NCBI GenBank assembly: GCA_002726915.1
Contig: PBSY01000047.1
Coordinates: 82,545 to 146,544, forward strand
DNA: 64,000 bases
Source: Verrucomicrobiales bacterium
Lineage (GTDB): Bacteria > Verrucomicrobiota > Verrucomicrobiia > Verrucomicrobiales > DEV007
Reading direction: 5' to 3'
Position numbers and translations under genes: made by a program. The notes below the pieces were generated by a model. The model did no database searches, was not told the DNA's origin, and saw only the letters and a list, made by a program, of their open reading frames with translations. This document shows, piece after piece, positions 1 through 8,762 of this stretch (positions within the stretch are counted from its first letter, which is position 1; every line of letters starts with the position of its first letter).

Positions 1-2
1 AA

Positions 3-116
3 ATCGCCGGAGTTTTTCAGCAGAGCGAAGCGTGGGTTCGCACTACGCTTTGCCGCATTCGAACCGCCCTGAGAACTTGCATCGAGCAGAAAGTTAGTGC
101 TTCCGCCAGTATCTAA
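3..116 (+). CDS. ECF RNA polymerase sigma factor, C-terminal fragment (cut by window start)
   Basis: The frame starting at base 3 is open from the window edge to a TAA at 114-116 and is too short for the ORF track. It encodes IAGVFQQSEAWVRTTLCRIR and then a basic helical tail. This has the pattern of the sigma-70 region 4 helix-turn-helix, which binds the -35 element: a hydrophobic first helix, a turn, then a recognition helix with spaced Arg residues. The stop lies only 14 bases before the FecR/LamG gene. A sigma factor next to a FecR-like regulator is the usual arrangement in Planctomycetes and Verrucomicrobia, so I infer an ECF factor of the Rhodopirellula/Verrucomicrobium type. The N-terminal part lies outside the window. 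Confidence 0.7.
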   Translation: MAGVFQQSEAWVRTTLCRIRTALRTCIEQKVSASASI

Positions 117-130
117 ACAGAATTTTCATT

Positions 131-1717
131 TTGGACTCCGAACACATAGAAGCTTACATCGCTGGCGAACTCGACGAGAAGGGTTGCAAGCAGATTGAGC
201 GTATACTGCGAAATGATCGTGAGCTCCGAGAGAGCTACCTCTACCAACTCCGGTTGCATATTGCCCTAGAAACTATCATAGGCAGTCAGGCCGAAGATCG
301 AAATTTTGAGTTTGATGACGGCGTTATGGCTCGGCTCCGTTCCGAGGGTGCTGGCGGCCAAAGTTTCGCCAAGTCAGTGCTTACTGAAATCGTGGAAGAA
401 CGCGCAGGTATCATCCCTCTGCGATGGCCCGACCTTTTAAAAGCCGGCATCATCTCTGCGGCGGCTTCGATTGCCCTGATGTTCTTCCTTCAGTCCATCA
501 TGTTTGGAAATGCTGGACGTGGCAACCGTCTGGGATCAGGCATTTCAACACCCGGGTTCGTGGCACGCGTGGAAGTTTCCGAAAACCTCAAGTGGTCTAC
601 TGACACTGACGATAACGTTCGTGAAGACGGTTGGCTGGCTCCGGGTTTGATAGAGATTGAGTCGGGACAGGCTAAGATTGCATTCAACTCGGGGGCCACG
701 GCGACCATTGAAGGTCCTGCGACCCTTAGCATTGAGTCAAATAATCGTCTCTTCCTACAAGAGGGAATCCTCACCGCAGATGTTCCGAAACCCGCGACTG
801 GATTCACGGTGAACACGCCAAGAATGAATGCTGTCGATATCGGAACCCAGTTCTGCATTTCGGTTGAGCCAAACGGAGACTCGGAGCTTCACGTGATAGA
901 AGGCGAAGTCGAGGCTAGTCGCGCTCGCGGTAACTCCGTCACTACCCTGGTTCGGGAAGGAATTGCACTTCGAGCCGACGGCCGGAATCGAAGTGAGCTG
1001 GCCACGATTCCTTACCGTGGTGACACTTTCTCGCTCACACTTGGTCAAACTGCGACACCAAACCCTTCGTTAGAGTATACCTTCGATAGTTCCATCGGAA
1101 ACATTATCGAAGACTCTGGCAAGGATAACGCCTTTGACATTCCCCTGATTGGCTCGGGCGAAATGAAGACTTCGCCACGCCGCGCCCCGGGGCGCTCGGG
1201 AGGCGGGCTCTTTTTCAAGCGTGGTGATACTCTGGATGTGCCGCTATCTCGCGAGTTTCGACTGAATGAGGCCTTCACCATTGCCTTCTGGGTCAAGATC
1301 CCCCCGCGCATCGATCGCGACGGTAGCGAAGTCCTCGTGCAGTATGGACGAGAGGAACTCGGTTGGACCTTTTCCAGTGACCGCAATTTCAGCAGTCCAA
1401 CGCGCGGCGCTATTCGGGTCGACTATGGCAAGGGCCATGTTAGGGGCAGCACAGACATCGCAGACGGAAACTGGCACCATGTTGCCTGCCGGTTTATTGG
1501 CGGGAAGGGTTCTGATCTGAGCTCCCATATTCACCTTTTCATTGATGGACGCCTCGAGAATATGAGTAGCGCCCAACCTAGCGAGATTGAATCAGGACGG
1601 GCTGGACAGCTTTTGATGGGAAGTTCAACTGATAGCCAGTTTGAAGGATGGTTTGATGAGCTCACTATTTTCCGTGAAGCCGTTCCCACACAACTTATTC
1701 AGGAACTAAGCAAATGA
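131..1717 (+). CDS. FecR-like anti-sigma/regulatory membrane protein with LamG (concanavalin-like) domain
   Basis: Membrane-anchored protein of 528 residues, probably partner of the ECF sigma factor just upstream. Residues 1-50 resemble the short helical anti-sigma N-terminus (YIAGELDEKGCKQIERIL). A hydrophobic segment at about 101-120 (IISAAASIALMFFLQSIMFG) places the rest outside the cytoplasm. A FecR-type beta region (about 140-290, with TATIEGPATLSIESNNRLFL and VDIGTQFCI) is followed by a LamG-like jelly-roll domain (about 310-525, with FTIAFWVKI and GNWHHVACRF). The start is TTG at 131; an ATT one codon earlier is the only upstream alternative, since the frame is closed at 95. In related gene sets such proteins precede DUF1549/DUF1501 genes, as here. 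Family-level function is clear, the specific signal is unknown. Confidence 0.75.
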   Translation: MDSEHIEAYIAGELDEKGCKQIERILRNDRELRESYLYQLRLHIALETIIGSQAEDRNFEFDDGVMARLRSEGAGGQSFAKSVLTEIVEERAGIIPLRWPDLLKAGIISAAASIALMFFLQSIMFGNAGRGNRLGSGISTPGFVARVEVSENLKWSTDTDDNVREDGWLAPGLIEIESGQAKIAFNSGATATIEGPATLSIESNNRLFLQEGILTADVPKPATGFTVNTPRMNAVDIGTQFCISVEPNGDSELHVIEGEVEASRARGNSVTTLVREGIALRADGRNRSELATIPYRGDTFSLTLGQTATPNPSLEYTFDSSIGNIIEDSGKDNAFDIPLIGSGEMKTSPRRAPGRSGGGLFFKRGDTLDVPLSREFRLNEAFTIAFWVKIPPRIDRDGSEVLVQYGREELGWTFSSDRNFSSPTRGAIRVDYGKGHVRGSTDIADGNWHHVACRFIGGKGSDLSSHIHLFIDGRLENMSSAQPSEIESGRAGQLLMGSSTDSQFEGWFDELTIFREAVPTQLIQELSK

Positions 1718-1823
1718 GCCTTTGTAAGGCATTAGACGATTTTAAAATTACAAACTAAGCCAGTCCTTTCTTAAGCGGCATTGCCACACAAGTGAGGGTT
1801 CACAAAAATTCAGCCCGCTTCTT

Positions 1824-4061
1824 ATGCTAATCTCCAACATGAACAAAACTCGTTTGATAAGCCCCCTAGCCTCCCTGCTTGTCGGGTTTGCAATTCTTTC
1901 GATCTCCTCGATTCAGGCAGAAATGCGAACTTGGACATCAGCTGATGGCAAAACTCTGCAGGCCGAATTTGCAGGTAGCATCGGAACTGGTTCCACCGCC
2001 CAGGTTAAGCTCAAGCTGGAAAACGGAAGCCTGATCAATTATCCCGTCTCAAAGCTCAGCGAGGATGATCGCATCTTCGTGAAGGGCAACCTGCCGACTG
2101 ATCCCGCCGCTCTGGCCGCTGCGGTTGACAAGCTCGTTGTCGACAAGATGAAGGAAAGCTACTACGGGCTGCGCGCGGAGCTTGCCTCTCTTCCTCAGAA
2201 TGAGGTCCTCTCCAATGCCGAAAAATTAAAGCGCAAACAAGAGATCGAGCGTGAGATGGAGATGTGCGTGCCAAACGATCCTACGACTGACCAACAGTTC
2301 CTTCGGCGGATCTACCTCGACTTAGCTGGACGGATTCCTACCTTCGATGAGGCCGAGGTATTTCTCTCCGACCGCCAGCCTAATAAGCGCGCCGCCCTGA
2401 TCGATCAGCTTCTCGATTCAGAAGCATTCGCCATGAGGATGTACAACTATTACTCTGATCTCTTCCGAATTCGTGAAGGAGTTTTCATGATGGGGAACGG
2501 AGACCTTAAAGTCGACCCTTACATTGAGTACGTAAAACAAGGCGTCCGCGATGACAAGCCCTTCGACGAGATGGCTCGCGAGCTTCTTACCGCCAACGGC
2601 CACATCGCCCAGAACCCGGCTGCGGGCTACATGCTTGCTGATTCGGGCATGCGCCTCTGCAACCTTTCTAACACCTTCACTATTTTCATGGGTACGGAAA
2701 TCACCTGTGCCCAGTGTCACGACCACCCGTTTGAGGAAGTTTATCAAATGGACTTCTTTAAGATGGCTTCTTTTATGGGGGAAACTGAAACACGGATGCG
2801 CGGGCGCAGTGATTCAATGATGATGATGTCCATGGGAAGCAACTCACGCGCCGAACAGGAGCGCATGGGTAAGATTCTGAAGGCAGCTGGCAAACTTCGT
2901 GAGAACGAGACCACGGACCGCAACCTCAGCGGTTGGATGGGCACCACCAGCATTGTTGTCCACGACGATGGTTCCAACGCCGTTCAGCTTCCCCACGACT
3001 ACAAATATGATGACGGTGACCCCAACATGAAGGTTGAGCCCGCCACCTACTTCGGTGACATAATGGATGTTGCCGAATTTGATTCTCCACGCCACGCATT
3101 CGCAGAGTGGGTCGTATCTCCCAACAATCCGCGTTTCACGATCAACACAGTTAATCGCTTTTGGAAGATGGCTTTTGGCATCGGCCAGATCGAACCGGTC
3201 TACAACATCCCGGGGCACCTAGACGGCCAGGCCCAAAATTACGAACTCCTCACCTTCCTCGAGGAGATGATGAAAGACATGGACTACAGTAGTAAGGATT
3301 TCTTCCGCGTGATCTACAACACCCAGACCTACCAGCGAGAAGCTGAAACGATGTCTCCTTCTCTCGCTCAGATGGACAAGGGTAGCTACCACTTCCCGGG
3401 GCCGGTTCTACGTCGAATGTCTGCGGAGCAGCTATGGGACTCCCTCGTTGCCTTGACGACCGATAATCCTGAGGGCGTCACCCGCGAGGGCGCTCAGAAG
3501 TATCGTGAGTGGATGCAGACAGACACTACCGCCTTCAAAACGGCTGACGAAATTCTAGCATTCAAAGCGAAGTGGGGAGAGATCGGACGCCTCACCAAGT
3601 ATGATGGACAGTATGTATCTCGCGACGACAACGTAGGTGGTGAAGCCATGTTCCGTGCCTCCGAGATGCGTCAGCCTCAGGCGCCAGGCCACTTCCTGCG
3701 CATGTTTGGCCAGTCCGATAAACAACTCATCGAGAATCAGTTCAACGGAGGCTCTTCCCCCCAAGTTATGGCTCTTCTAAACGGCAAGATCACCAACAGC
3801 GTGCTAACGAGTCCAGACGCCTACCTCATTGAACAGGTTGCCAACGGAAGCGGGTCAAAAGGCGACAAGGTCGACAAAATCTTCCTGAGCGTTCTGACTC
3901 GTTACCCATCTTCTAACGAGAAATCCGCCGCTAATTCTGGCATGCGTGCACGCACTGACAGCGGCATGAACGATAAGCAGAAAATGGCGATCGAAGCGAA
4001 AGCCATCGGCAACGTCATCTGGGCTCTTGTTAACACCCGCGAATTCATGTTTATCCAGTAA
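1824..4061 (+). CDS. Exported DUF1549/DUF1553 domain protein with SHD1-like N-terminus
   Basis: Large exported protein of a family abundant in Planctomycetes and Verrucomicrobia; its biochemical role is unknown. A signal peptide covers residues 1-32 and an SHD1-like module (MRTWTSADGKTLQAEF) follows. The DUF1549 region spans about 145-330 (FLRRIYLDLAGRIPTFDEAE) and contains CAQCH at 295-299, a CxxCH site of the kind that can bind haem in this family. The DUF1553 region follows (INTVNRFWKMAFG, QAQNYELLTFLEEM). There is no separate N-terminal cytochrome domain. The ATG at 1839 (MNKTRLI) would give a cleaner signal peptide and may be the true start. The DUF1501 gene begins 48 bases after the stop, so the two are probably co-transcribed. 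Confidence 0.8.
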   Translation: MLISNMNKTRLISPLASLLVGFAILSISSIQAEMRTWTSADGKTLQAEFAGSIGTGSTAQVKLKLENGSLINYPVSKLSEDDRIFVKGNLPTDPAALAAAVDKLVVDKMKESYYGLRAELASLPQNEVLSNAEKLKRKQEIEREMEMCVPNDPTTDQQFLRRIYLDLAGRIPTFDEAEVFLSDRQPNKRAALIDQLLDSEAFAMRMYNYYSDLFRIREGVFMMGNGDLKVDPYIEYVKQGVRDDKPFDEMARELLTANGHIAQNPAAGYMLADSGMRLCNLSNTFTIFMGTEITCAQCHDHPFEEVYQMDFFKMASFMGETETRMRGRSDSMMMMSMGSNSRAEQERMGKILKAAGKLRENETTDRNLSGWMGTTSIVVHDDGSNAVQLPHDYKYDDGDPNMKVEPATYFGDIMDVAEFDSPRHAFAEWVVSPNNPRFTINTVNRFWKMAFGIGQIEPVYNIPGHLDGQAQNYELLTFLEEMMKDMDYSSKDFFRVIYNTQTYQREAETMSPSLAQMDKGSYHFPGPVLRRMSAEQLWDSLVALTTDNPEGVTREGAQKYREWMQTDTTAFKTADEILAFKAKWGEIGRLTKYDGQYVSRDDNVGGEAMFRASEMRQPQAPGHFLRMFGQSDKQLIENQFNGGSSPQVMALLNGKITNSVLTSPDAYLIEQVANGSGSKGDKVDKIFLSVLTRYPSSNEKSAANSGMRARTDSGMNDKQKMAIEAKAIGNVIWALVNTREFMFIQ

Positions 4062-4109
4062 CTAGAACATTCAGAAACAAGCACACCAATTTTAACCCAG
4101 CCTACCAAA

Positions 4110-5432
4110 ATGAAAGACCAACTGAAAAATTTGGACCAATTGAGCCGTCGACAGTTTGTGGCTCGCACCGCCAAAACAGCCCTTGGAGTTAGCGTAATCC
4201 CCCTCGCCAACGGTATGCAAGCCGTTCAAGCTGCCGGCGGAGGACAAGCCGAACACTGTATTTTCTTCTACATGTCCGGCGGAATGACCCACATTGATAC
4301 CTTTGACCCCAAGCCCGGCACTGAAACCGGTGGACAGACCAAGGGGATCGATACAGGTGTCGCTGGCATCCAAGTTTCGGAGTTCATGCCCGGGATCGCT
4401 AAGCGATTCAAAGATGTAGCTCTGGTTCGCTCAATGACCCAGAAAACCGGTGATCACCGCGGCGGTTCCTACTGGATGCACACCAGCTACGGCCCACGCG
4501 CCACGATCGTACACCCAACTATGGGCCCCTGGGCTCAGACAATCCTCGGCAAGAAGCATGAAACACTTCCCGATTCAGTCCTCATTGGAGGGGGCGGAGG
4601 AGGTCCCGGCGCGGGCTTCTTCGGTCCAGCTCTAGCTCCCCTGCCCATCGGTGACCCCGAAAAAGGTGTTCAGAACTCCCGCCCGGCACAAGGTGTCGAC
4701 GAAGACCTCTTCGACAAGCGCATCGATCTGATGAACACTTTCGACGAGTCTTTCCAGCGTAAATTCAAGACCGACGAGGTGGCTGCCTACAGCCAATTCT
4801 ACGATGAAACTCTCAAACTCATGCAAAGTGAAGATCTCGACACGTTTGATCTTAGCAAGGAACCCGACGTCGAGAAGAAGCTCCAGAACTACGGTACTGG
4901 GCGCATTGGTAAAGGATCTCTTCTTGCTAAGCGACTTGTCTCGTCCGGCATCCGTTTCGTGGAAGTCCGGGGCGGTGGGTGGGATATGCATAATAATCTC
5001 TGGCAAGCCATCCCGCAGCGCGCTGGCGAACTCGATAAGGCACTCAGCGCTTTAATCGATGATTTGAAGGCTGAGGGAATGTTTGAGAAAACTCTAATCG
5101 TGCTAGGAACCGAGTTTGGTCGTACTCCAAAGATCAACGCCAATGGTGGTCGTGACCACTTCCCCCGCTGTTTCTCCACCATGTTTGCTGGTGGTGGTAT
5201 CCAAGGGGGACAGGTTTACGGTAAATCAGATAAGTTGGGTATGTCGGTGGAGGAAAATCCAGTCACTGCCGGAATGTTCAATGCCACCATCGCTCACGCC
5301 CTTGGGATGGATCTTAATAAGGTGGTCTACGCACCATCGGGTCGTCCCTTCCTTGTCGCCGGTCATACACGTGACCCCCAAACTGACGAAATTGTTACCG
5401 AATACGAACCGATCATGCCGTTCTTTTCCTGA
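4110..5432 (+). CDS. DUF1501 family protein with Tat-like signal
   Basis: A 440-residue member of the DUF1501 family, which has an alkaline-phosphatase/sulfatase-like fold but no firmly assigned substrate. The N-terminus carries SRRQFV before a hydrophobic stretch, like a twin-arginine export signal. Typical blocks are CIFFYMSGGMTHIDTFDPKP near residues 50-70, VRSMTQKTGDHRGGSYWM around 110-130, and TEFGRTPKINANGGRDHFPR around 330-350. Its partner gene immediately upstream encodes the DUF1549/DUF1553 protein; the pair is nearly always linked in this phylum group. A strong intrinsic terminator follows 29 bases after the stop, so it is the last gene of the cassette. Confidence 0.85.
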   Translation: MKDQLKNLDQLSRRQFVARTAKTALGVSVIPLANGMQAVQAAGGGQAEHCIFFYMSGGMTHIDTFDPKPGTETGGQTKGIDTGVAGIQVSEFMPGIAKRFKDVALVRSMTQKTGDHRGGSYWMHTSYGPRATIVHPTMGPWAQTILGKKHETLPDSVLIGGGGGGPGAGFFGPALAPLPIGDPEKGVQNSRPAQGVDEDLFDKRIDLMNTFDESFQRKFKTDEVAAYSQFYDETLKLMQSEDLDTFDLSKEPDVEKKLQNYGTGRIGKGSLLAKRLVSSGIRFVEVRGGGWDMHNNLWQAIPQRAGELDKALSALIDDLKAEGMFEKTLIVLGTEFGRTPKINANGGRDHFPRCFSTMFAGGGIQGGQVYGKSDKLGMSVEENPVTAGMFNATIAHALGMDLNKVVYAPSGRPFLVAGHTRDPQTDEIVTEYEPIMPFFS

Positions 5433-5460
5433 TCGAACACTATTCCAAATCACCACAACA

Positions 5461-5490
5461 AAAACCCGGGAGGCAACTCCCGGGTTTTTT
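5461..5490 (+). terminator. Rho-independent terminator after the DUF1501 gene
   Basis: A GC-rich inverted repeat, ACCCGGGAG-gcaa-CTCCCGGGT, is followed directly by a run of six T. The stem is perfect with a four-base loop and is extended by A-T pairs. It closes the sigma/FecR/DUF1549/DUF1501 transcription unit. Confidence 0.93.
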
Positions 5491-5606
5491 GTATCCCTCA
5501 ATCGAAAATTTATATTTTAGCTTTCTTAAATAACCAAAATACCTTACATAAATAATCTCGAGAGGATACCCGCTTCATCTCTAGCACTACTCGACGCAAC
5601 GCCACA

Positions 5607-7301
5607 ATGAGTCTCGCCGGGACCGCACAATCATCGCCGACGACGGAAAGCCGTCAGTCGAAGGGTATTGGTGTCTCTATCCTTGTAATCGAGTCATTTG
5701 CATCCACCCCTCTCGGCCCCAAGATCGTCTTCGCAAACAACGTTGCGCTACAAGAAACAGGCTACGAAGAAAAGTCGTTGGTCGGCTCTCCTCTCGGCCT
5801 CATTTACGATCGCGATGATCTTCGCAACCTGATAGAGAAACTTCCTATCATAGCTGCAAGAGCTGGCTTCTGCTGGATGAACCGTAATCTCATCAGAAAT
5901 GGTGGCATGAAAGAAACCATGCACTGGACGATTCGGCCTACAAAACGTGAGAATGGTCGAGCACAGCATTTTACTCTGACTTTCAAATCGATTCAGGAGG
6001 TAAGAAAATCTGATCCAACCGCTAGATTAGACCGGCCTTCTCCAACCGAACCAACACAAGAATCGAGAATCGCGGATAAAACGGCACCTGACAGTAGCAA
6101 CGGAGATCTTGAAAAGGCACTGCAGAAAACGAGGTCAGAATCTCTCGCCATGGCGGCCGGGGGCGTAGCTCACGATTTTAAAAATGCGTTACAGACGATT
6201 AAGTCGAACCTCGAAATCGCACATTCGCTCGCTGGAGTCCACTCGAAATTAAGCACCTGCCTCAACGATGCGAATCATGCCCTAGATGACGCCGAGATAC
6301 TTGCTCATCAGATGCTGGCCTTTACCCGTGGAGATCAGTTTAAATCCAAAATTTTTGATATTACAGATCAGGTTCAGCGCGCTTCTACTCTCTGCACTGC
6401 GGGATCACGAGTCAGTTGCCAACTCAATTTAGAACCGCAGCTTAGACTCGTTGAGGGAGATCCGAATCGAATTTATCAGGTGTTGCATAATCTCGTGATC
6501 AACGCTTGCCAGGCAATGCCAAACGGAGGGGTCCTCCACCTTACTACTGGAAATGCGGATCTCGACCTCCAAAACCGTTACTTGGTAGCAGCCGGTTCCT
6601 ACACAGTGGTTTCGGTCAGGGACCGCGGTTGTGGTATTCCCCCAGACATCTTACCCCAGATCTTCGAAAATAATTTTTCCACCAAAATTGATGGCAGCGG
6701 GTTTGGCCTCGCTTCCTGTCTGGCCATCGTAAAGGCGCACGGGGGAGAGATCCGTGCGGCCTCTAAGGTGGGCGTTGGAACTGAATTCCTCGTCTTCCTG
6801 CCTTCAACTGGCAAAACTGTCGAACGATCCGAGCTTAGCTCAACCCAAGGAAATATAATCTCATCGTCGAATAACACTGGAATACCCGAGTGCATTTCAC
6901 GCACCGATCAAGCTTCTATTACTAAGGCCTGTCGCGTTTTGGTTGTTGAGGATCAAGCACCCGTTCTAAAAGCGACCCGAGGCCTCCTCCAACACCTCGG
7001 CCACGAGTGCTTTGAAGCGATGGATGGAGAATCAGCCATCCGCACTTATCGCCAGCATCTCGATTCTGCCGAGCCAATTGATGTAGTTCTGCTCGACATG
7101 ACTCTTCCTGGTGGGCTGCACGGAGTCGACGTTTATAGAGAACTTCAAATGATGGACCCGAAAGTCCTAGTTATTGCCACCAGCGGGTACTTTGACGATG
7201 GGCCCAATGACACAGTCGCTGAGGCAGGGTTCCCTGCTTCACTTGCCAAGCCTTTTTCGATGGAGGCGCTATCAAAAACGATTACCCGACTGCTATCTTG
7301 A
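5607..7301 (+). CDS. Hybrid sensor histidine kinase with PAS, HisKA/HATPase and receiver domain
   Basis: Soluble-looking two-component sensor of 564 residues with no membrane segment, so probably a cytoplasmic sensor. A PAS domain (about 25-130, with VFANNVALQETGYEEKSLVG) leads to a dimerisation helix containing GVAHDFKNALQTI, with the phospho-acceptor His at 189. The ATPase part shows an N box (LVINACQAMPNGG) and G boxes (DRGCGIPP, GSGFGLA). A C-terminal receiver domain has its acceptor Asp at 497 (VVLLDMTLPGG) and a conserved Lys (SLAKPFS). No response regulator gene with an output domain is adjacent, so the target is unknown. Its 3' end overlaps the convergent TatD gene by nine bases. Confidence 0.9.
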   Translation: MSLAGTAQSSPTTESRQSKGIGVSILVIESFASTPLGPKIVFANNVALQETGYEEKSLVGSPLGLIYDRDDLRNLIEKLPIIAARAGFCWMNRNLIRNGGMKETMHWTIRPTKRENGRAQHFTLTFKSIQEVRKSDPTARLDRPSPTEPTQESRIADKTAPDSSNGDLEKALQKTRSESLAMAAGGVAHDFKNALQTIKSNLEIAHSLAGVHSKLSTCLNDANHALDDAEILAHQMLAFTRGDQFKSKIFDITDQVQRASTLCTAGSRVSCQLNLEPQLRLVEGDPNRIYQVLHNLVINACQAMPNGGVLHLTTGNADLDLQNRYLVAAGSYTVVSVRDRGCGIPPDILPQIFENNFSTKIDGSGFGLASCLAIVKAHGGEIRAASKVGVGTEFLVFLPSTGKTVERSELSSTQGNIISSSNNTGIPECISRTDQASITKACRVLVVEDQAPVLKATRGLLQHLGHECFEAMDGESAIRTYRQHLDSAEPIDVVLLDMTLPGGLHGVDVYRELQMMDPKVLVIATSGYFDDGPNDTVAEAGFPASLAKPFSMEALSKTITRLLS

Positions 7302-8084
7302 ATGCCATGCGCTAAAGTTTTGGATCATCAAAGTCTTGGTCTCCTCCAAACTGATTCCCGCCCATTCACTGTAGGCCTCATAAACACCAACAAGATTTGC
7401 CGGGTGATTGGCTGGCATTCCCGACTCGGATCGCATGATTGATTTACGAATCAGGGCTTTTGGCGGCATCATATCGGGCGCATCAGTTTCTAATAGGAGA
7501 CGGTCCTCTGGAACCAGTTCAAAAACTTTCAACTTGGCCATCTTATCCTGTCGGAAGAAATATCCCGAGATAGAAAAATAAGAACCTCGCTCTACAAATT
7601 CATTCACAAGGTCAGCGGGACCCGAATAGGAATGCAGAAGAAAGGCTCCGTCGAAACAAGAGTTGTCCAAACATTCCAGTAATTTACCCCACGCTTTCAA
7701 GCAGTGAATCGTAGCGGGCCGCTGCAGTTCATGGGCCAATCCGAGTTGAGTGAGAAACGCCTCTTGCTGTCGAACCCAGTCACGATTTGGGATCCACTTA
7801 TCAAGACCAATTTCACCAACCCCCGCCAAAGGGTTTTTTGTCAGCATGTAGCGAAGCCTTTCTTGCCATCCATCTGGGTATTCGTTGACGTACCAGGGGT
7901 GCAGCCCATAAAAAGCTGAGACTTCAGGAATACTTTGCGATAAATCGCTAACTAACGGCCAGTCGTCAGGGGTCGTTCCATTCACAACCATTCTGTCAAC
8001 ACCAGCTTCCCGAGCTTCATAAAGCACCTTATCCAGCCTATCAAAAAGAACAGGATCCTGAAGATGAAGATGGCTATCAATCAT
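7293..8084 (-). CDS. TatD family hydrolase (metal-dependent DNase-like)
   Basis: Member of the TatD amidohydrolase family, divalent-metal enzymes often acting as 3'-5' exonucleases. The 263-residue protein begins MIDSHLHLQD, giving the HxH metal site. Further ligands are seen in VGEIGLDKW, ATIHCLKAWG and LLETDAPDMMPP, in the expected order. Length matches the family. It is the last gene of a leftward group; the GNAT gene ends 25 bases upstream of its start. Which cellular substrate it uses cannot be read from the sequence. Confidence 0.85.
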   Translation of the reverse strand: MIDSHLHLQDPVLFDRLDKVLYEAREAGVDRMVVNGTTPDDWPLVSDLSQSIPEVSAFYGLHPWYVNEYPDGWQERLRYMLTKNPLAGVGEIGLDKWIPNRDWVRQQEAFLTQLGLAHELQRPATIHCLKAWGKLLECLDNSCFDGAFLLHSYSGPADLVNEFVERGSYFSISGYFFRQDKMAKLKVFELVPEDRLLLETDAPDMMPPKALIRKSIMRSESGMPANHPANLVGVYEAYSEWAGISLEETKTLMIQNFSAWHSR

Positions 8085-8109
8085 CAGGCTTCGGGACAGA
8101 TGCCTGCCA

Positions 8110-8604
8110 CTATTCCGCGAGGTTCAATCGCATCGGAATCATGTGCGAGTGAGTGAATCCAAGGCTTTCGAAGAATTCCTGGCTTTCATCGCTCACCCTA
8201 TCCGTCAGAATGGTGATTCGTTTGAATTCCTTTCTCTTGGCAAAATCGATCACATAAGTGACTAATTGTGCACCGTAACCACAACGTCGAAAATCAGGGT
8301 GAATGAAGACGTCTTCAAGATTGATGACGAACCCACCCATCGCAGTACTGATAGTGAACAAAACATTGACCATACCGGCGATCTCGAAATCTGTTCTTAC
8401 GACGAAGATCCGGCCGCGACTGGGCTGCTCAAGAATAGCTCGCAATCCTCTCTCTTGTTTTTGGCGATCCGGATTGAAGTCCTCTTCGATTTCGAAAAGC
8501 GCCATCGTCAGGTCGATCAACTGCGGCAAGTCTTCCAAGGTGGCGGGCTCAATCCTAGCTTCCTGATTCAGCGGTTGGATTGGTGCGGTAAAGGAGATAT
8601 CCAT
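8110..8604 (-). CDS. GNAT family N-acetyltransferase
   Basis: Acetyl-CoA-dependent N-acetyltransferase of the GNAT fold, about 164 residues. The fold's signatures are visible: an N-terminal acceptor region, the beta-4 strand around LEDVFIHPDF, and the acetyl-CoA pyrophosphate loop RRCGYGAQLV followed by a helix. DESQEFFESLGF is the usual C-terminal block. The ORF track starts at a TTG; the ATG four codons later (MDISFTAP) at 8604 is the more likely start. It may share a transcript with TatD. The substrate is unknown. Confidence 0.8.
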   Translation of the reverse strand: MDISFTAPIQPLNQEARIEPATLEDLPQLIDLTMALFEIEEDFNPDRQKQERGLRAILEQPSRGRIFVVRTDFEIAGMVNVLFTISTAMGGFVINLEDVFIHPDFRRCGYGAQLVTYVIDFAKRKEFKRITILTDRVSDESQEFFESLGFTHSHMIPMRLNLAE

Positions 8605-8762
8605 GATGAGACGCAATTAGTGCAGCGCGTATTCTACCAAACCTCGGAACAAAGGCAAACCATCCAGTTCGGCTGCTCTACGCAATCTGGTCAACAATAC
8701 GTCTATTGGAAAGAACCAGTCTGCTCGCTCGCAACTTTACCTGATTATAGAGCAAGAAGCCG

